The notes beneath the pieces were generated by a model that saw only the letters and a list, made by a program, of their open reading frames with translations, made no database searches and was not told where the DNA came from. A stretch of 64,000 bases of DNA, from the NCBI RefSeq assembly GCF_000744095.1, contig NZ_JQLI01000001.1, positions 682,001 to 746,000 on the forward strand, written 5' to 3'. Positions 27,339 to 36,856 of the stretch are shown piece by piece (position 1 is the stretch's first letter; each line of letters opens with the position of its first letter). This DNA is from Cupriavidus necator A5-1 (GTDB lineage: Bacteria; Pseudomonadota; Gammaproteobacteria; Burkholderiales; Burkholderiaceae). Both the position numbers and the translations under genes were made by a program.

Positions 27339-28976
27339 TTAGGCGAGCATCTCGTCCTCGCGGATCATATCTGCCGCTTTCTCCGCGATCATTATGGTCG
27401 GCCCGTTGGTGTTGCCGCCGACCAGAGTCGGCATGACAGAAGCGTCGACGACTCGCAGCCGTCGTATGCCGCGCACTCGCAGGCGACTGTCGACGACTGC
27501 ATTCGCGTCACATCCCATCTTGCACGTGCCTACTGGGTGGTATAACGACTGCGCGGTGCGCCTCAGAAACTCGAGGGTTCGCTCTTCGGTACGGTCTTCG
27601 GCATCGAGCAAGTGTTCGCGCTCGATGGAATCGCGCAGCGGGGCGGTGCGTGAAATATCGCGGGCGAACTGTAAGGCCCGCAGAGTGCATTGAACATCTT
27701 CGGGGTCGCTAAGATAGTTCGGTCGAATCGCGGGCGCATCTCGCGCAGACGTCCCTTTTAATGTCACCGAGCCTCGCGAGCGAGGGCGCAACTGCAGGGA
27801 GGCGATTTGTATGCCGGGATACGGGTGCACACGTAGCTTCGAGCTTTCGAAGGTGAAGCTCCATGGCCGGAAACTGATCTGTACGTCTGGCCTGTCGAGG
27901 TCGGCGCGAGTACGCACGAACGCTAGCGCGTGGGAAGTGCCCATTGCTAACGGGCCACCACGCGTCACCAGGTACTGTACGCCGCGCATGTATTTGCGCC
28001 AGCCCGAGAGCGCCGCATTCATGGACATACCCGCTTTTACTTCGTAACCGACGTTGACGGCCAAATGGTCCTGCAGATTCTTGCCGACCCCAGGCAAGTC
28101 TGCTTGAATCGACAGCCCGCGCGCGCGCAGTTCATCAGCAGGTCCAATACCGGACAGCATCAGCAGCTGCGGGCTCCCAACGGCGCCGCAGCTAATCAAA
28201 GTCTCGCGCGCCGCAAAGGCGCGAAACAACGCGCCATCGCGTTCATACAACACACCAACCACTTCGCCGCCAACCAACAGCAGGCGATGGGCCAGACAAC
28301 GATCGCGCACGACCATGTTTGGCCTCGCACGCGCCGGAGCCAAGTAGGCGCGAGCGGCGGAGGATCGTACGCCGCGCGCGATAGTGAACTGGCTGTAACC
28401 CACGCCTTCTTGCTGGCGCCCGTTGAAATCCGGGTTGAGGGGAACTCCCAACGCGGCTACCGCGTCGACGAATTGTTGCGTGACTGGATGCCGGTAAGAG
28501 CCACGAGAAACTTGAAGGGGGCCGCCAACGCCGCGCCACCCGTCACCGCCATCCAGATTATTCTCCATACGCTTGAAGTACGGCAGCACGTCCGCGTAAG
28601 CCCATCCGTGGTTGCCCGCGGCGGCCCAATCGTCGTAGTCAAGAGCGTTTCCACGCACGTGCTGCATACCATTGATGGCGCTTGAGCCGCCTACGATTTT
28701 GCCTCGCGGCCAATAGATATCACGGCCACAAAGGTTCGGCACGGGTTCGCTGGAAGATTTCCAGTTCAGATTCGAGTTCTGAAATAGAAATGGCAACCCG
28801 GCCGGTGCTCGAACCCAGAAGGTTTCGACGTCCGGTCCGGCCTCGAGCAACAACACCGAGCGCGCTGGATCAGCTGAAAGCCGGTTGGCAAGTACACATC
28901 CGGCGGATCCTGCACCAACGATGATGTAGTCAAACTGCTCAGGCGTGTTATTAGCAACGGAATCGGCTTTGTTCAT
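27339..28976 (-). CDS. GMC-family FAD alcohol oxidoreductase
   Basis: 545 residues of the glucose-methanol-choline family. ATG 28976 is chosen because it places the FAD motif [20 protein letters not shown] at residues 15-34, as usual; an in-frame start at 29093 adds an unrelated 39-residue leader. Later motifs are [35 protein letters not shown] (GMC signature 2), and the catalytic region [11 protein letters not shown] followed by [19 protein letters not shown]. It converts a primary alcohol to the aldehyde, using O2 or another acceptor. It sits between the dehalogenase and aldehyde dehydrogenase genes, which matches an alcohol intermediate. Confidence 0.9.
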   Translation of the reverse strand: MNKADSVANNTPEQFDYIIVGAGSAGCVLANRLSADPARSVLLLEAGPDVETFWVRAPAGLPFLFQNSNLNWKSSSEPVPNLCGRDIYWPRGKIVGGSSAINGMQHVRGNALDYDDWAAAGNHGWAYADVLPYFKRMENNLDGGDGWRGVGGPLQVSRGSYRHPVTQQFVDAVAALGVPLNPDFNGRQQEGVGYSQFTIARGVRSSAARAYLAPARARPNMVVRDRCLAHRLLLVGGEVVGVLYERDGALFRAFAARETLISCGAVGSPQLLMLSGIGPADELRARGLSIQADLPGVGKNLQDHLAVNVGYEVKAGMSMNAALSGWRKYMRGVQYLVTRGGPLAMGTSHALAFVRTRADLDRPDVQISFRPWSFTFESSKLRVHPYPGIQIASLQLRPRSRGSVTLKGTSARDAPAIRPNYLSDPEDVQCTLRALQFARDISRTAPLRDSIEREHLLDAEDRTEERTLEFLRRTAQSLYHPVGTCKMGCDANAVVDSRLRVRGIRRLRVVDASVMPTLVGGNTNGPTIMIAEKAADMIREDEMLA

Positions 28977-29256
28977 CGCGTTCTGCCTTCTTGCTCGTTT
29001 GTCTCCATGGGTTCCTGGTTGACTATTTCGCATTAACTCGGCAAAGCTAATAGATGCATTGGACGAAAACACCTCCGCCCGCACGAAACGCAAAGATGAA
29101 TCCGCGAAAGAGCCCCGCTCCGTGAACCGCCAAAATTTTATGAGCTAGCTACGATTTGGACCCCTGTATATATAGGGATCCGTCACGTTCACTAATCGGG
29201 ATCGCGCTAATCTGATCGATTCGTCGAGCATCCCTTCGTCCCCTCCGGTGCGAGTT

Positions 29257-30135
29257 CTAGGGCAATTTCCGGAGCCACTCTGCTATCGCGATCCCGATCT
29301 CGTGAGGGGAATCCTCCTGCAGGAAGTGGCTGCCTCGTACGGTTACTTCCTCCTGGTTATTCCAGGTGCGGCATAGGTCCCGCATTTCGCCTACGAGGAC
29401 GCCACCCGGTTCGCCGTTGATGAACAGCTTCGGAACGTCTGCCTCGGCCATCCACAGCGAATAGTCACTGACAACTTGGGCCACCAGTTCCGGCTTCCCG
29501 TCAATCGGTATCTCACGAGGAAACGTCAAGGTAGGCAGTCGATCGTCTCCGGCGCGAAGATAGGGCCGCCTGTACACGTTCATTTCGGCTTCCGTAAGTT
29601 CGCGCAACATGCGGGCGGGAAGTAGCTTTTCGATAAAGACGTTGTCGCGCAAAACCATTTCCTCGCCTTCCGAAGACCGCAATCGTTCGAACGTGCCGCG
29701 GACGATCGGATCCATTTCATCCCACGTCCTGGTGCGCACCATGGTCTCCATGTACGCGATGCCGCGTATGTCGCGGGCATGCCGCCGTGCCCAGTCCATG
29801 GCAAGCACGCCTCCCCAATCTTGCGCGACCATAACCACTTCATGAGCGGCATCGACGGTTTCCAGGAACGAATCAAGGAAACGCCGGTGCTCCACAAAGC
29901 TGTATCGATCGGCACCGCCTTCTTCGAGCTTTTCGGAGTCGCCCATGCCAATCAGGTCCGGCGCAATGCAGCGTGCGTAGGGCGCCACGTGAGGTATCAC
30001 GTTCCTCCAGATGTAAGAAGACGTTGGGTTTCCGTGGAGGAAAACTACCGGCTTCCCGTCGCCCACATCGACATACGCCATCTTTTTTCCATGAACTTCA
30101 CAGAAACGCTTGGGTTGCTCGTTGGTCGAGAACAT
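29257..30135 (-). CDS. Haloalkane dehalogenase, subfamily II (DhaA/LinB-like)
   Basis: Alpha/beta hydrolase of 292 residues that would replace the halogen of a haloalkane with hydroxyl. ATG 30135 has GGAG upstream. The family residues are all present: nucleophile Asp106 and halide-binding Trp107 in VAQDWGG, halide-binding Asn36 in FLHGNPTSSY, catalytic Glu130 in GIAYMET, and His270 in RGSHFLQEDSPHEIG. The Glu acid after the sixth strand marks subfamily II, and the numbering nearly matches DhaA. The GMC oxidoreductase and aldehyde dehydrogenase are downstream on the same strand, an MDR oxidoreductase upstream. Substrate range cannot be read from sequence. Bases 28977-29256 contain no recognised gene. 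Confidence 0.9.
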   Translation of the reverse strand: MFSTNEQPKRFCEVHGKKMAYVDVGDGKPVVFLHGNPTSSYIWRNVIPHVAPYARCIAPDLIGMGDSEKLEEGGADRYSFVEHRRFLDSFLETVDAAHEVVMVAQDWGGVLAMDWARRHARDIRGIAYMETMVRTRTWDEMDPIVRGTFERLRSSEGEEMVLRDNVFIEKLLPARMLRELTEAEMNVYRRPYLRAGDDRLPTLTFPREIPIDGKPELVAQVVSDYSLWMAEADVPKLFINGEPGGVLVGEMRDLCRTWNNQEEVTVRGSHFLQEDSPHEIGIAIAEWLRKLP

Positions 30136-30244
30136 TAGGAGCTCCAATGATGAGAGGTTTCACGCAGCGGCCGAGAATGCCGGTTGTCGACACTTCCAAG
30201 TACCCAGTCGTGGGGTTAGATGGGGTGCAATTGCGCCTTATCCG

Positions 30245-30330
30245 CCGTCACACCGTCACACCGTCACACCGTCACACCGTCACACCGTCACACCGTCACA
30301 CCGTCACACCGTCACACCGTCACACCGTCA
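30245..30330. repeat. 8-bp tandem repeat, about 10.75 copies
   Basis: CCGTCACA is repeated ten times plus six bases without a mismatch. The array begins inside the last codons of the MDR oxidoreductase on the minus strand (the stop codon is part of the first unit) and extends downstream toward the dehalogenase. Copy number is likely to vary by slipped-strand replication. It contains TGTGACGG units in the transcript, between two genes of one operon. Confidence 0.95.
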
Positions 30331-31309
30331 CCACGATCTTGCCGAACTGTCCGTTGGTCTCCAGGTAGCGATGAACTTCCACCACCTCATCGAACTTGAA
30401 GATGCGATCGATGATTGGCTTGAGTGCTCCGCTTTCCAGACCCTTGAGGACGAACTCCACGGCGGCCCTGCGGCGTGTTTCGTCGCCGGTCGTCAGCCAG
30501 ATGTTGTGTCCCTTGATCACCGGCATCTTGGCGATCATCGCCAGCACCGGCATTGGGGTGACGCCTTCGGCGAGCGCACCATAGATGTACACGGTTCCCT
30601 GGAAGGCCAGCGCCGAGATCAGCTTCGGGAAATTCGTGCCGCCAACCGGGTCGAAGGCTACGCGTGCGCCCTTGCCGTCGGTGATACGCATCACTTCCTG
30701 CACCAGATCGACCTCATCCGTGGCAATCACGTGGGCGGCGCCTGCTTCGAGCAACTGTTCCTTCTTGGCAGAGGTGCGCGTCAGTGCGATGGACATCGCA
30801 CCGGCATAGTTGGCGATCTGGATCGCCGCGAGCCCCACGCTGCTGGAAGCCGCGGGAACGAGGACGAAATCGCCTTTGCCCACCTTGGCGTCTTCGATGA
30901 GTGCGCCGTAGGCCGTCACGAACATCATCCAGGCCGACGCCGCTTGGGCGAACGAAAGCGATTTTGGGTGTTTCACAACAGCGAAGTCCGGCACGGTGAT
31001 GACCTCGCCATACGTGAAGTATTGATTCATCGAGAACGACGGTATCACGTTGACCTCGTCGCCCACCGCGAAGACGGTCACGTCACGGCCGACGGCATCG
31101 ACGATGCCGGCAGCCTCGTATCCCAGACCCGCCGGGAATTTGACGGGCTCGATATACTCGTCGGCCCGCCACATCGACTCGGCGCGGTTGATACCGATTG
31201 CCTTGACCTTGATGCGAACTTCAGCCGGACCGGGAGCCGGTACCTGCGTCTCGATGAATTCGAGAACTTCCGGGCCACCGGGTTTTGCGAACTTGATAAT
31301 GCGTGACAT
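30320..31309 (-). CDS. MDR zinc-type alcohol dehydrogenase / quinone oxidoreductase
   Basis: 329-residue medium-chain dehydrogenase. An N-terminal GroES-like domain (VKAIGINRAESMWRADEYIE, PAGLGYEAAGIVDAVGRDV) is followed by a nucleotide-binding domain (VLVPAASSSVGLAAIQIANY, VIATDEVDLVQEVMRITDG). It lacks the structural-zinc Cys cluster, so a zinc-independent quinone reductase or enoyl reductase is more likely than a classical alcohol dehydrogenase. It is first in the minus-strand run leading to the dehalogenase. Its stop lies inside the 8-bp tandem repeat. Intact. Confidence 0.88.
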   Translation of the reverse strand: MSRIIKFAKPGGPEVLEFIETQVPAPGPAEVRIKVKAIGINRAESMWRADEYIEPVKFPAGLGYEAAGIVDAVGRDVTVFAVGDEVNVIPSFSMNQYFTYGEVITVPDFAVVKHPKSLSFAQAASAWMMFVTAYGALIEDAKVGKGDFVLVPAASSSVGLAAIQIANYAGAMSIALTRTSAKKEQLLEAGAAHVIATDEVDLVQEVMRITDGKGARVAFDPVGGTNFPKLISALAFQGTVYIYGALAEGVTPMPVLAMIAKMPVIKGHNIWLTTGDETRRRAAVEFVLKGLESGALKPIIDRIFKFDEVVEVHRYLETNGQFGKIVVTV

Positions 31310-31856
31310 GAGAGCCTCTTAACTGGATGCGTTAGTGGAGAATTTATCTATTCAGTCCCGCTTCGAGAAGACTCCGAATCGGATATGTGTCATTCCATAC
31401 CGGGATCAGTAGCGGACGCTGCGTGCGGGATGGCGTGGCAAGAACCTTGGAAGTCAAGCGACCTGATGCGAGTAAAGGTGAGATCAATGTATCCGCGGCG
31501 CCGTGGCACGCGAGTCCAGACCCTACATGGGTGTCCGCCCGATACATCCGGTTCGTGTCGCTGCATTGCCGCCGAATGTAGCAGCAGGCCGGCTGGCCGA
31601 GAAAGACCTTGTTGGCATGGCGCCATGCTTCTGAAGCAGGAAGCTGGTGGCACAAGGGATGGCGTTCCGCCCGGCGGCATGCGTTGGCTAGAGGCGACGA
31701 CTTCCAGGTGGCGCCCGATAAAAAGGGGCCTGGCTGTGTGATTCGGCATGGAGTCGTTAGCCCGCTCTGGCATCGCCTTCGCGTCATGGATCATGGGCGT
31801 AGGCCCACAGGAGGCGGCGCCAAGGAGGGCTTTCGACGACGAGGTTGGCAGAGGGA
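31310..31856. other. 547-bp interval with no recognised gene
   Basis: Several frames are open on both strands, but none shows a domain or a convincing ribosome site. An outer-membrane factor gene would be expected after many RND pumps, and it is not here. Nothing is annotated. Confidence 0.5.
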
Positions 31857-34800
31857 TCATGGCGTGCCCGCTGGTCCGGTTTGCCCGGAGGCAAGATGCT
31901 GGGCTTGCGTACCTCGAGAGCTGAGCGTCGCCAGCTTCCGGAAGATCACGTAGAAGACAGGTGTCAGTATCAATCCGAAGACGGTCACTCCAATCATTCC
32001 AGCGAACACCGCTACGCCCATGGCCCGGCGCATCTCTGCGCCCGCGCCGTGCGAGGTGACCAGTGGCAGAACGCCCATCACGAATGCGAAGGACGTCATT
32101 AGTATCGGGCGCAGCCGCAGTCGGCTGGCTTCGATTGCAGCCTCCACGATCGTGCGACCCTCATGCTCCAGTTCCCAGGCAAACTCGACGATCAGGATTG
32201 CGTTCTTCGCCGACAGCCCAACCAACACGATGCAGCCAATCTGGGTGAAGATGTTGTTGTCGCCTTTCGTGAGCCACACGCCCGTCATCGCGGCCAGGAG
32301 GCTCATCGGCACGATCAGGATGACCGCCAATGGCAACGTCAGGCTTTCATATTGTGCCGCGAGGACCAGGAAGACCAGAAGTACACATAGCGGAAATATC
32401 CAAAGCCCGGTGTTGCCGGCCAGAATGTCCTGATAGGTCAGTTCGGTCCATTCAAACTTCATGCCCTTGGGCAATGTTTCCAATGCGACCTGTTCGGCGG
32501 CGTCGCGCGCCTGCCCGGACGAATAGCCCGGCGCCGCACCACCATTCATATCTGCAGCGGTGAAGCCGTTATACCGGACTACACTATCCGGACCGAATCC
32601 TTGTTGCACACGAACCACGGAAGATAGCGGCACCATCTCGCCGGAGAGACTGCGTGTCTTGAGTTGCTGAATATCCTCGGCGCGAGTGCGGTAGCTGGCA
32701 TCAGCTTGGACCCTTACCTTATAGGTTCGACCAAATTGGTTGAAGTCATTCACGTAGGCTGAGCCGAGATAAGTCTGCAGAGTATCGAATACGTCGGTAG
32801 CCGCTACACCGACCTGCTTCGCCTTGACACGATCAAGGCTAACGTCGAGTTGAGGGACATTGACCTGGTAGTTGCTAAAGAGGCCTGCGAGCTCGGGCCG
32901 GGTCCGCGCCGCAGCAGTGAACGCGGCCGTGGCGTTGAACAGAGCCTCGTAACCGAGCGCAGCTCGGTCCTCGATCATCATCTTGAAGCCCCCGATCGTA
33001 CCGAGTCTCACCGGGGGAGGGGGCACTACGCCGATGAGCGCATCGCGGACCTCGCCATAGCGCCGGGTTAGTTCTCGTCCGATCGCGAAGCTGGTCTGGT
33101 CATCGCGGCTGCGCACGCTGAAAGGTTTTAGCGTGACAAATAGCACCCCCGAGTTCGGGCTGTTGGTCAGCCCATTGATGGAGAGGCCGGGGAATGCCAC
33201 CGCCGCCTCGACATCGGGATGCTTTAGCGCAAGCGCTGACATGCGCCGGATGACGTCCTCGGTCCGGTCCAACGTGGCGCCTGCCGGCAGGCGAGTGAAG
33301 GCCACAAGATGCTGTTTGTCCTGAGCGGGTACGAAGCCCTTGGGGACGAGCTGAAACATTGCCCAGGTCAATCCGAGCATGAGCACGTAAACACCGAAGG
33401 CGGTGGTCTTGCGGGCGACCACCCCCTTGACGCCACGTGCGTAACGGTCGGAGCTGCGTGCGAAGGATCGGTTAAAGCGGCGGAAGAAGCCGCCCAGAAC
33501 GCGGTCCATCCCGAGCGACAACCAGTCCTTCGGGACATCATGGCCGCGCAACAGGAGTGCGGAAAGCGCCGGCGAGAACGTTAGCGAGTTGACCGCTGAG
33601 ATGACTGTTGAGATCGAGATGGTCAGTGCGAACTGCTTGTAGAACTGGCCCGTCAGCCCAGTCATGAACGCTAGCGGGACGAAGACAGCGATCAGGGTGA
33701 GCGCGATCGCGATGATGGGACTGCTGACCTCTTTCATCGCCTTGTACGTAGCCTGTTTTGGCGCAAGGCCATCCGCGATGTTGCGTTCGACGTTCTCGAC
33801 CACCACGATTGCATCGTCCACCACGATACCGATCGCGAGCACGAGACCGAATAAGGAAAGCGCGTTAATCGAGAAGCCGAACAGATGCATCAACCCGAAC
33901 GTTCCGACGATCGACACCGGCACGGCCAGCAACGGGATGATCGACGCGCGCCAGGTCTGAAGGAACAGAATCACGACCAGGACAACGAGCGCGATCGCCT
34001 CGAATAGCGTGTGCACAACGGCATCGATGCTGTGACGGACGAACTCGGTGGGATCGTAGACGATTTTGTAATCGATATCATCCTGGAAACCGGCTTTGGC
34101 ATCCTTCATGATTTCGCGTGCAGCGTCCGAAATGTTGATCGAGTTCGATCCAGGCGCCTGCGAGATGAGCAATGCGACTGCGGGCTTGTTGTCGAGCAAC
34201 GACCGAACGTTGTATTCGGACGCACCCAATTCAATCCTGGAGATATCTCGTAAGGATGTCACTGCCCCCGTAGCCGAAGTCCGAACCACGATCGCACCAA
34301 ACTCCTCGACTGTGTTCAGTCTTCCCTGCGCGTTTACCGACAGCTGGAGATCGTTGCCAGGGGTCGATGGCGATGCGCCGATCACGCCGGCGGCTACCTG
34401 TACGTTCTGTTCTCGAATGGCCTTGACGACGTCGCTTGCCGTGAGTCCCCGCTCAGCGGTCTTGGCCGGATCGAGCCAGACGCGCATGGAATAGTCGCCT
34501 GAGCCAAGTAGCAGCACTTGGCCAACGCCGGGTATCCGTGCAAGCCTGTCCTTGACATTGATTAGCGCGTAATTGCGTAGATATGTCGTGTCGTATCGGT
34601 TGTTTGGTGACACCAGATGGATGACCATGGTCAGATCCGGGGCGCTCTTGACGGTCGTGACACCGAGTCGGCGGACATCTTCGGGCAGGCGTGGCTCGGC
34701 CTGTGCTACTCGATTCTGGACAAGCTGTTGTGCTTTGTCTGGGTCCGTGCCCAGTTTGAATGTGACAGTCAATATCAGTTGGCCGTCGCTATTCGACTGC

Positions 34801-35045
34801 GAGGACATGTAGAGCATGTCCTCGACGCCGTTGATCTGCTCTTCTAGCGGCGTGGCCACCGTCTCGGCGATGACCTTCGGATTGGCCCCTGGGAACTGCG
34901 CCTTGACAACCACCGCCGGCGGCACCACCTCTGGATATTCCGACACAGGAAGCCGGAACATGGCGATCGCACCGATTAGAAAGATCAGCGCGGAAAGCAC
35001 GCCGGCGAAGATGGGACGGTCGATGAAGAACCGGGAGAAGTTCAT
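31857..35045 (-). CDS. RND multidrug efflux permease (HAE-1)
   Basis: 1062-residue inner-membrane proton-driven efflux pump. The ends MNFSRFFIDRPIFAGVLSAL and VTVFGLILTPVFYVIF, the motif PLEEQINGVEDMLYMSSQSN, and the transmembrane relay segment LVLAIGIVVDDAIVVVENVE (two Asp in TM4) identify the HAE-1 type, related to MexB/MexF/AcrB. It is full length and intact. Such pumps need a periplasmic adaptor and an outer-membrane channel; neither gene is adjacent on either side, so this one is an orphan here and must borrow partners or be inactive. A hypothetical gene and the OYE/ergothioneine run lie upstream on the same strand. Confidence 0.95.
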   Translation of the reverse strand: MNFSRFFIDRPIFAGVLSALIFLIGAIAMFRLPVSEYPEVVPPAVVVKAQFPGANPKVIAETVATPLEEQINGVEDMLYMSSQSNSDGQLILTVTFKLGTDPDKAQQLVQNRVAQAEPRLPEDVRRLGVTTVKSAPDLTMVIHLVSPNNRYDTTYLRNYALINVKDRLARIPGVGQVLLLGSGDYSMRVWLDPAKTAERGLTASDVVKAIREQNVQVAAGVIGASPSTPGNDLQLSVNAQGRLNTVEEFGAIVVRTSATGAVTSLRDISRIELGASEYNVRSLLDNKPAVALLISQAPGSNSINISDAAREIMKDAKAGFQDDIDYKIVYDPTEFVRHSIDAVVHTLFEAIALVVLVVILFLQTWRASIIPLLAVPVSIVGTFGLMHLFGFSINALSLFGLVLAIGIVVDDAIVVVENVERNIADGLAPKQATYKAMKEVSSPIIAIALTLIAVFVPLAFMTGLTGQFYKQFALTISISTVISAVNSLTFSPALSALLLRGHDVPKDWLSLGMDRVLGGFFRRFNRSFARSSDRYARGVKGVVARKTTAFGVYVLMLGLTWAMFQLVPKGFVPAQDKQHLVAFTRLPAGATLDRTEDVIRRMSALALKHPDVEAAVAFPGLSINGLTNSPNSGVLFVTLKPFSVRSRDDQTSFAIGRELTRRYGEVRDALIGVVPPPPVRLGTIGGFKMMIEDRAALGYEALFNATAAFTAAARTRPELAGLFSNYQVNVPQLDVSLDRVKAKQVGVAATDVFDTLQTYLGSAYVNDFNQFGRTYKVRVQADASYRTRAEDIQQLKTRSLSGEMVPLSSVVRVQQGFGPDSVVRYNGFTAADMNGGAAPGYSSGQARDAAEQVALETLPKGMKFEWTELTYQDILAGNTGLWIFPLCVLLVFLVLAAQYESLTLPLAVILIVPMSLLAAMTGVWLTKGDNNIFTQIGCIVLVGLSAKNAILIVEFAWELEHEGRTIVEAAIEASRLRLRPILMTSFAFVMGVLPLVTSHGAGAEMRRAMGVAVFAGMIGVTVFGLILTPVFYVIFRKLATLSSRGTQAQHLASGQTGPAGTP

Positions 35046-35269
35046 AGGTGGCTCTGAAGGCAGACTGGGTAGCGTGGTTCACGGGAGCCACTACGGCAGA
35101 GTGGCGGTCGCCGCGATTCCGCCGGTCCGCTGATCGGATATAGAGCTGCTACTTTTCTGAATACAGAGTTTGTGGAAATGCACAGGTCGACCAGTTGACG
35201 GGAGCCCGGAGATACGCTTCCGATCTCGCTTCTGTGTTTCCGACCAGCGGGCCCCGGTTTGCGCGATTG

Positions 35270-35674
35270 TCATCGGGTTCGGTAGCTTCGGTTCCAGCGG
35301 CGCGATGGAATGCGGTTGACCTCGGCGTTGACCCACGACTCGAGCTTCCCTTCCACGTCCGGGCGGTGGTCGGTGACCTTGCCATGCTTCGCCAGCGCCT
35401 CGGCGCGCATTGCCTCGTGCTCGGCTTCCACGCCCGACTCCGTGTACCAGCGCGCGGCGAACTCGTGGAGGGCCGCCTTCTGCTCCGCGCCGGCGTATTC
35501 AATCTGAAGCGGGCTGCCGTCGGCTGCGTCATAGACCGAGGCCACCTTCCGCCTGGCGAGATCGACGTTGGCTTCGAGGCCGCATCCGTCGGAGCCGACG
35601 AACGTCTTGATGTCCTTGAGCGTATACGCGGGGGCCGCAGCGGGGGCCGTGTTCTTCGCCGTCATCTTCTTCAT
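35270..35674 (-). CDS. Hypothetical protein, 134 aa
   Basis: Begins MKKMTAKNTAPAAAPAYTLK at ATG 35674. The central part (DIKTFVGSDGCGLEANVDLA, then RRKVASVYDAADGSPLQIEY) looks like a compact alpha/beta fold, followed by a charged helical region (KAALHEFAARWYTESG). No family recognised. It is 26 bases after the OYE stop and may be cotranscribed with it. The last residues (SRRWNRSYRTR) may be read-through beyond a lost end, because the region 35046-35269 looks disrupted. Confidence 0.55.
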   Translation of the reverse strand: MKKMTAKNTAPAAAPAYTLKDIKTFVGSDGCGLEANVDLARRKVASVYDAADGSPLQIEYAGAEQKAALHEFAARWYTESGVEAEHEAMRAEALAKHGKVTDHRPDVEGKLESWVNAEVNRIPSRRWNRSYRTR

Positions 35675-35699
35675 CCCGGAAAACCGACCGTTCGACGCT

Positions 35700-36824
35700 C
35701 TATTTCCCGGCAGTTACGAGTTCGCGATATCGAGGAAAGTCGGTGTAGCCTTGCTCCGTTCCACCCCAAAAGGCGGAGCGATCATAAGGCGTAAGCGGCA
35801 GCTTCAGTCGAAGTCGTTCTGGAAGGTCCGGATTTGACGTGAAGGGCCGCCCGATTGCGACGAGGTCGGCATTGCCCTGCTGCAGGATCGCCTCCGCGCT
35901 GTCGCCGTTAAAACCGCCGGCTGCCATGATCGGCCCCTTGAAGACCTTCCGCAGGTGTGCGGCAGCGACCGGCTCCATGTCTTCGTGACCGACCTTGGCG
36001 TCATCGCCCTTGATGCGGGGTTCGATGATGTGGAGATAGGCGAGCCTGAACTGATCGAGCAGTTCGCCCACTCGACCAAACGTGGCCATTGAGTCGCTGT
36101 CAACCATGTCGTTCCACTCACCGCTCGGCGAGAGCCGCACGCCAATGCGGTCGGCACCGCGTAGTGCCGACACCGCCTCTATGACTTCAAGCAGGAACCG
36201 CGCCCGATTTTCTATGGGCCCACCATATGCATCGGTTCGCTTGTTACTACCGTCGTACAGGAAGCTGTCCAGCAAATAGCCGTTGGCGCTGTGAATCTCG
36301 ACACCGTCGACACCGGCGTCGAGGGCTCGCTGTGCAGCGTCACGGAAATCCTTCACAGTCTGGCGTATATCCTCCAGGTCCATGGCGCGGTGCGGCGAAA
36401 CCGGCTTCCATCCGTCCGGCGTGAACGCCATCGTGTCAAAGGGGATCACAGATGGTCCTACCGGCGGCTGGCCGCCCGCGATGTCGGTATGCGAGGTGCG
36501 TCCGCAATGCACGATCTGCGCGACGACCCGTCCGCCTTTTGCATGGACCGCGTCCGCGATCCTGCGATAGCCATCGATATGGCTGTCGAGATAGAGCCCG
36601 GGAGCACCGAAATACCCCCGCGCCTGGATTGAGATGTTCGCGGACTCGATGATGATGAGCCCTCCGTCTGAGGCGCGTTGCGCGTAGTGCTCGACCATCA
36701 TGTCGCTAACGCTGTCGTCAGGGTTGGAGCGCAGCCTGGTCAACGGCGGCATGACAAGGCGGTGTTTGAGGGGGATCGAACCGATCGTGATCGGTGAGAA
36801 AAGCTTGGACACATTCATCTCCAT
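35700..36824 (-). CDS. Old yellow enzyme family alkene reductase
   Basis: FMN- and NAD(P)H-dependent ene-reductase of the NemA/OYE type, about 374 residues, reducing activated C=C bonds or nitro compounds. Segments are LFSPITIGSIPLKHRLVMPP (FMN phosphate end), YFGAPGLYLDSHIDGYRRI, QIVHCGRTSHTD, GVEIHSANGYLLDSFLYDGS, NKRTDAYGGPIENRARFLLE and GNADLVAIGRPFTSNPDLP. ATG 36824 or 36818 is the start; the frame also opens at TTG 36860, overlapping the EgtB-EgtD stop. A paralogue lies at 47889-48998. A role in detoxifying electrophiles fits the neighbouring glutathione transferase and ergothioneine genes. Confidence 0.9.
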   Translation of the reverse strand: MEMNVSKLFSPITIGSIPLKHRLVMPPLTRLRSNPDDSVSDMMVEHYAQRASDGGLIIIESANISIQARGYFGAPGLYLDSHIDGYRRIADAVHAKGGRVVAQIVHCGRTSHTDIAGGQPPVGPSVIPFDTMAFTPDGWKPVSPHRAMDLEDIRQTVKDFRDAAQRALDAGVDGVEIHSANGYLLDSFLYDGSNKRTDAYGGPIENRARFLLEVIEAVSALRGADRIGVRLSPSGEWNDMVDSDSMATFGRVGELLDQFRLAYLHIIEPRIKGDDAKVGHEDMEPVAAAHLRKVFKGPIMAAGGFNGDSAEAILQQGNADLVAIGRPFTSNPDLPERLRLKLPLTPYDRSAFWGGTEQGYTDFPRYRELVTAGK

Positions 36825-36856
36825 AGTTTGAGACTCAGCGGTTGCGGCGCCTTCTA

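Noticed and set aside
30245..30330. The regular 8-bp array as a CRISPR-like structure.
   Set aside because: The units are only 8 bp and directly adjacent with no spacers, so it is a simple tandem repeat.
31344..31860. Overlapping open frames of up to 156 codons after the RND pump.
   Set aside because: None shows an outer-membrane factor motif, signal peptide or ribosome site; they look like chance frames.
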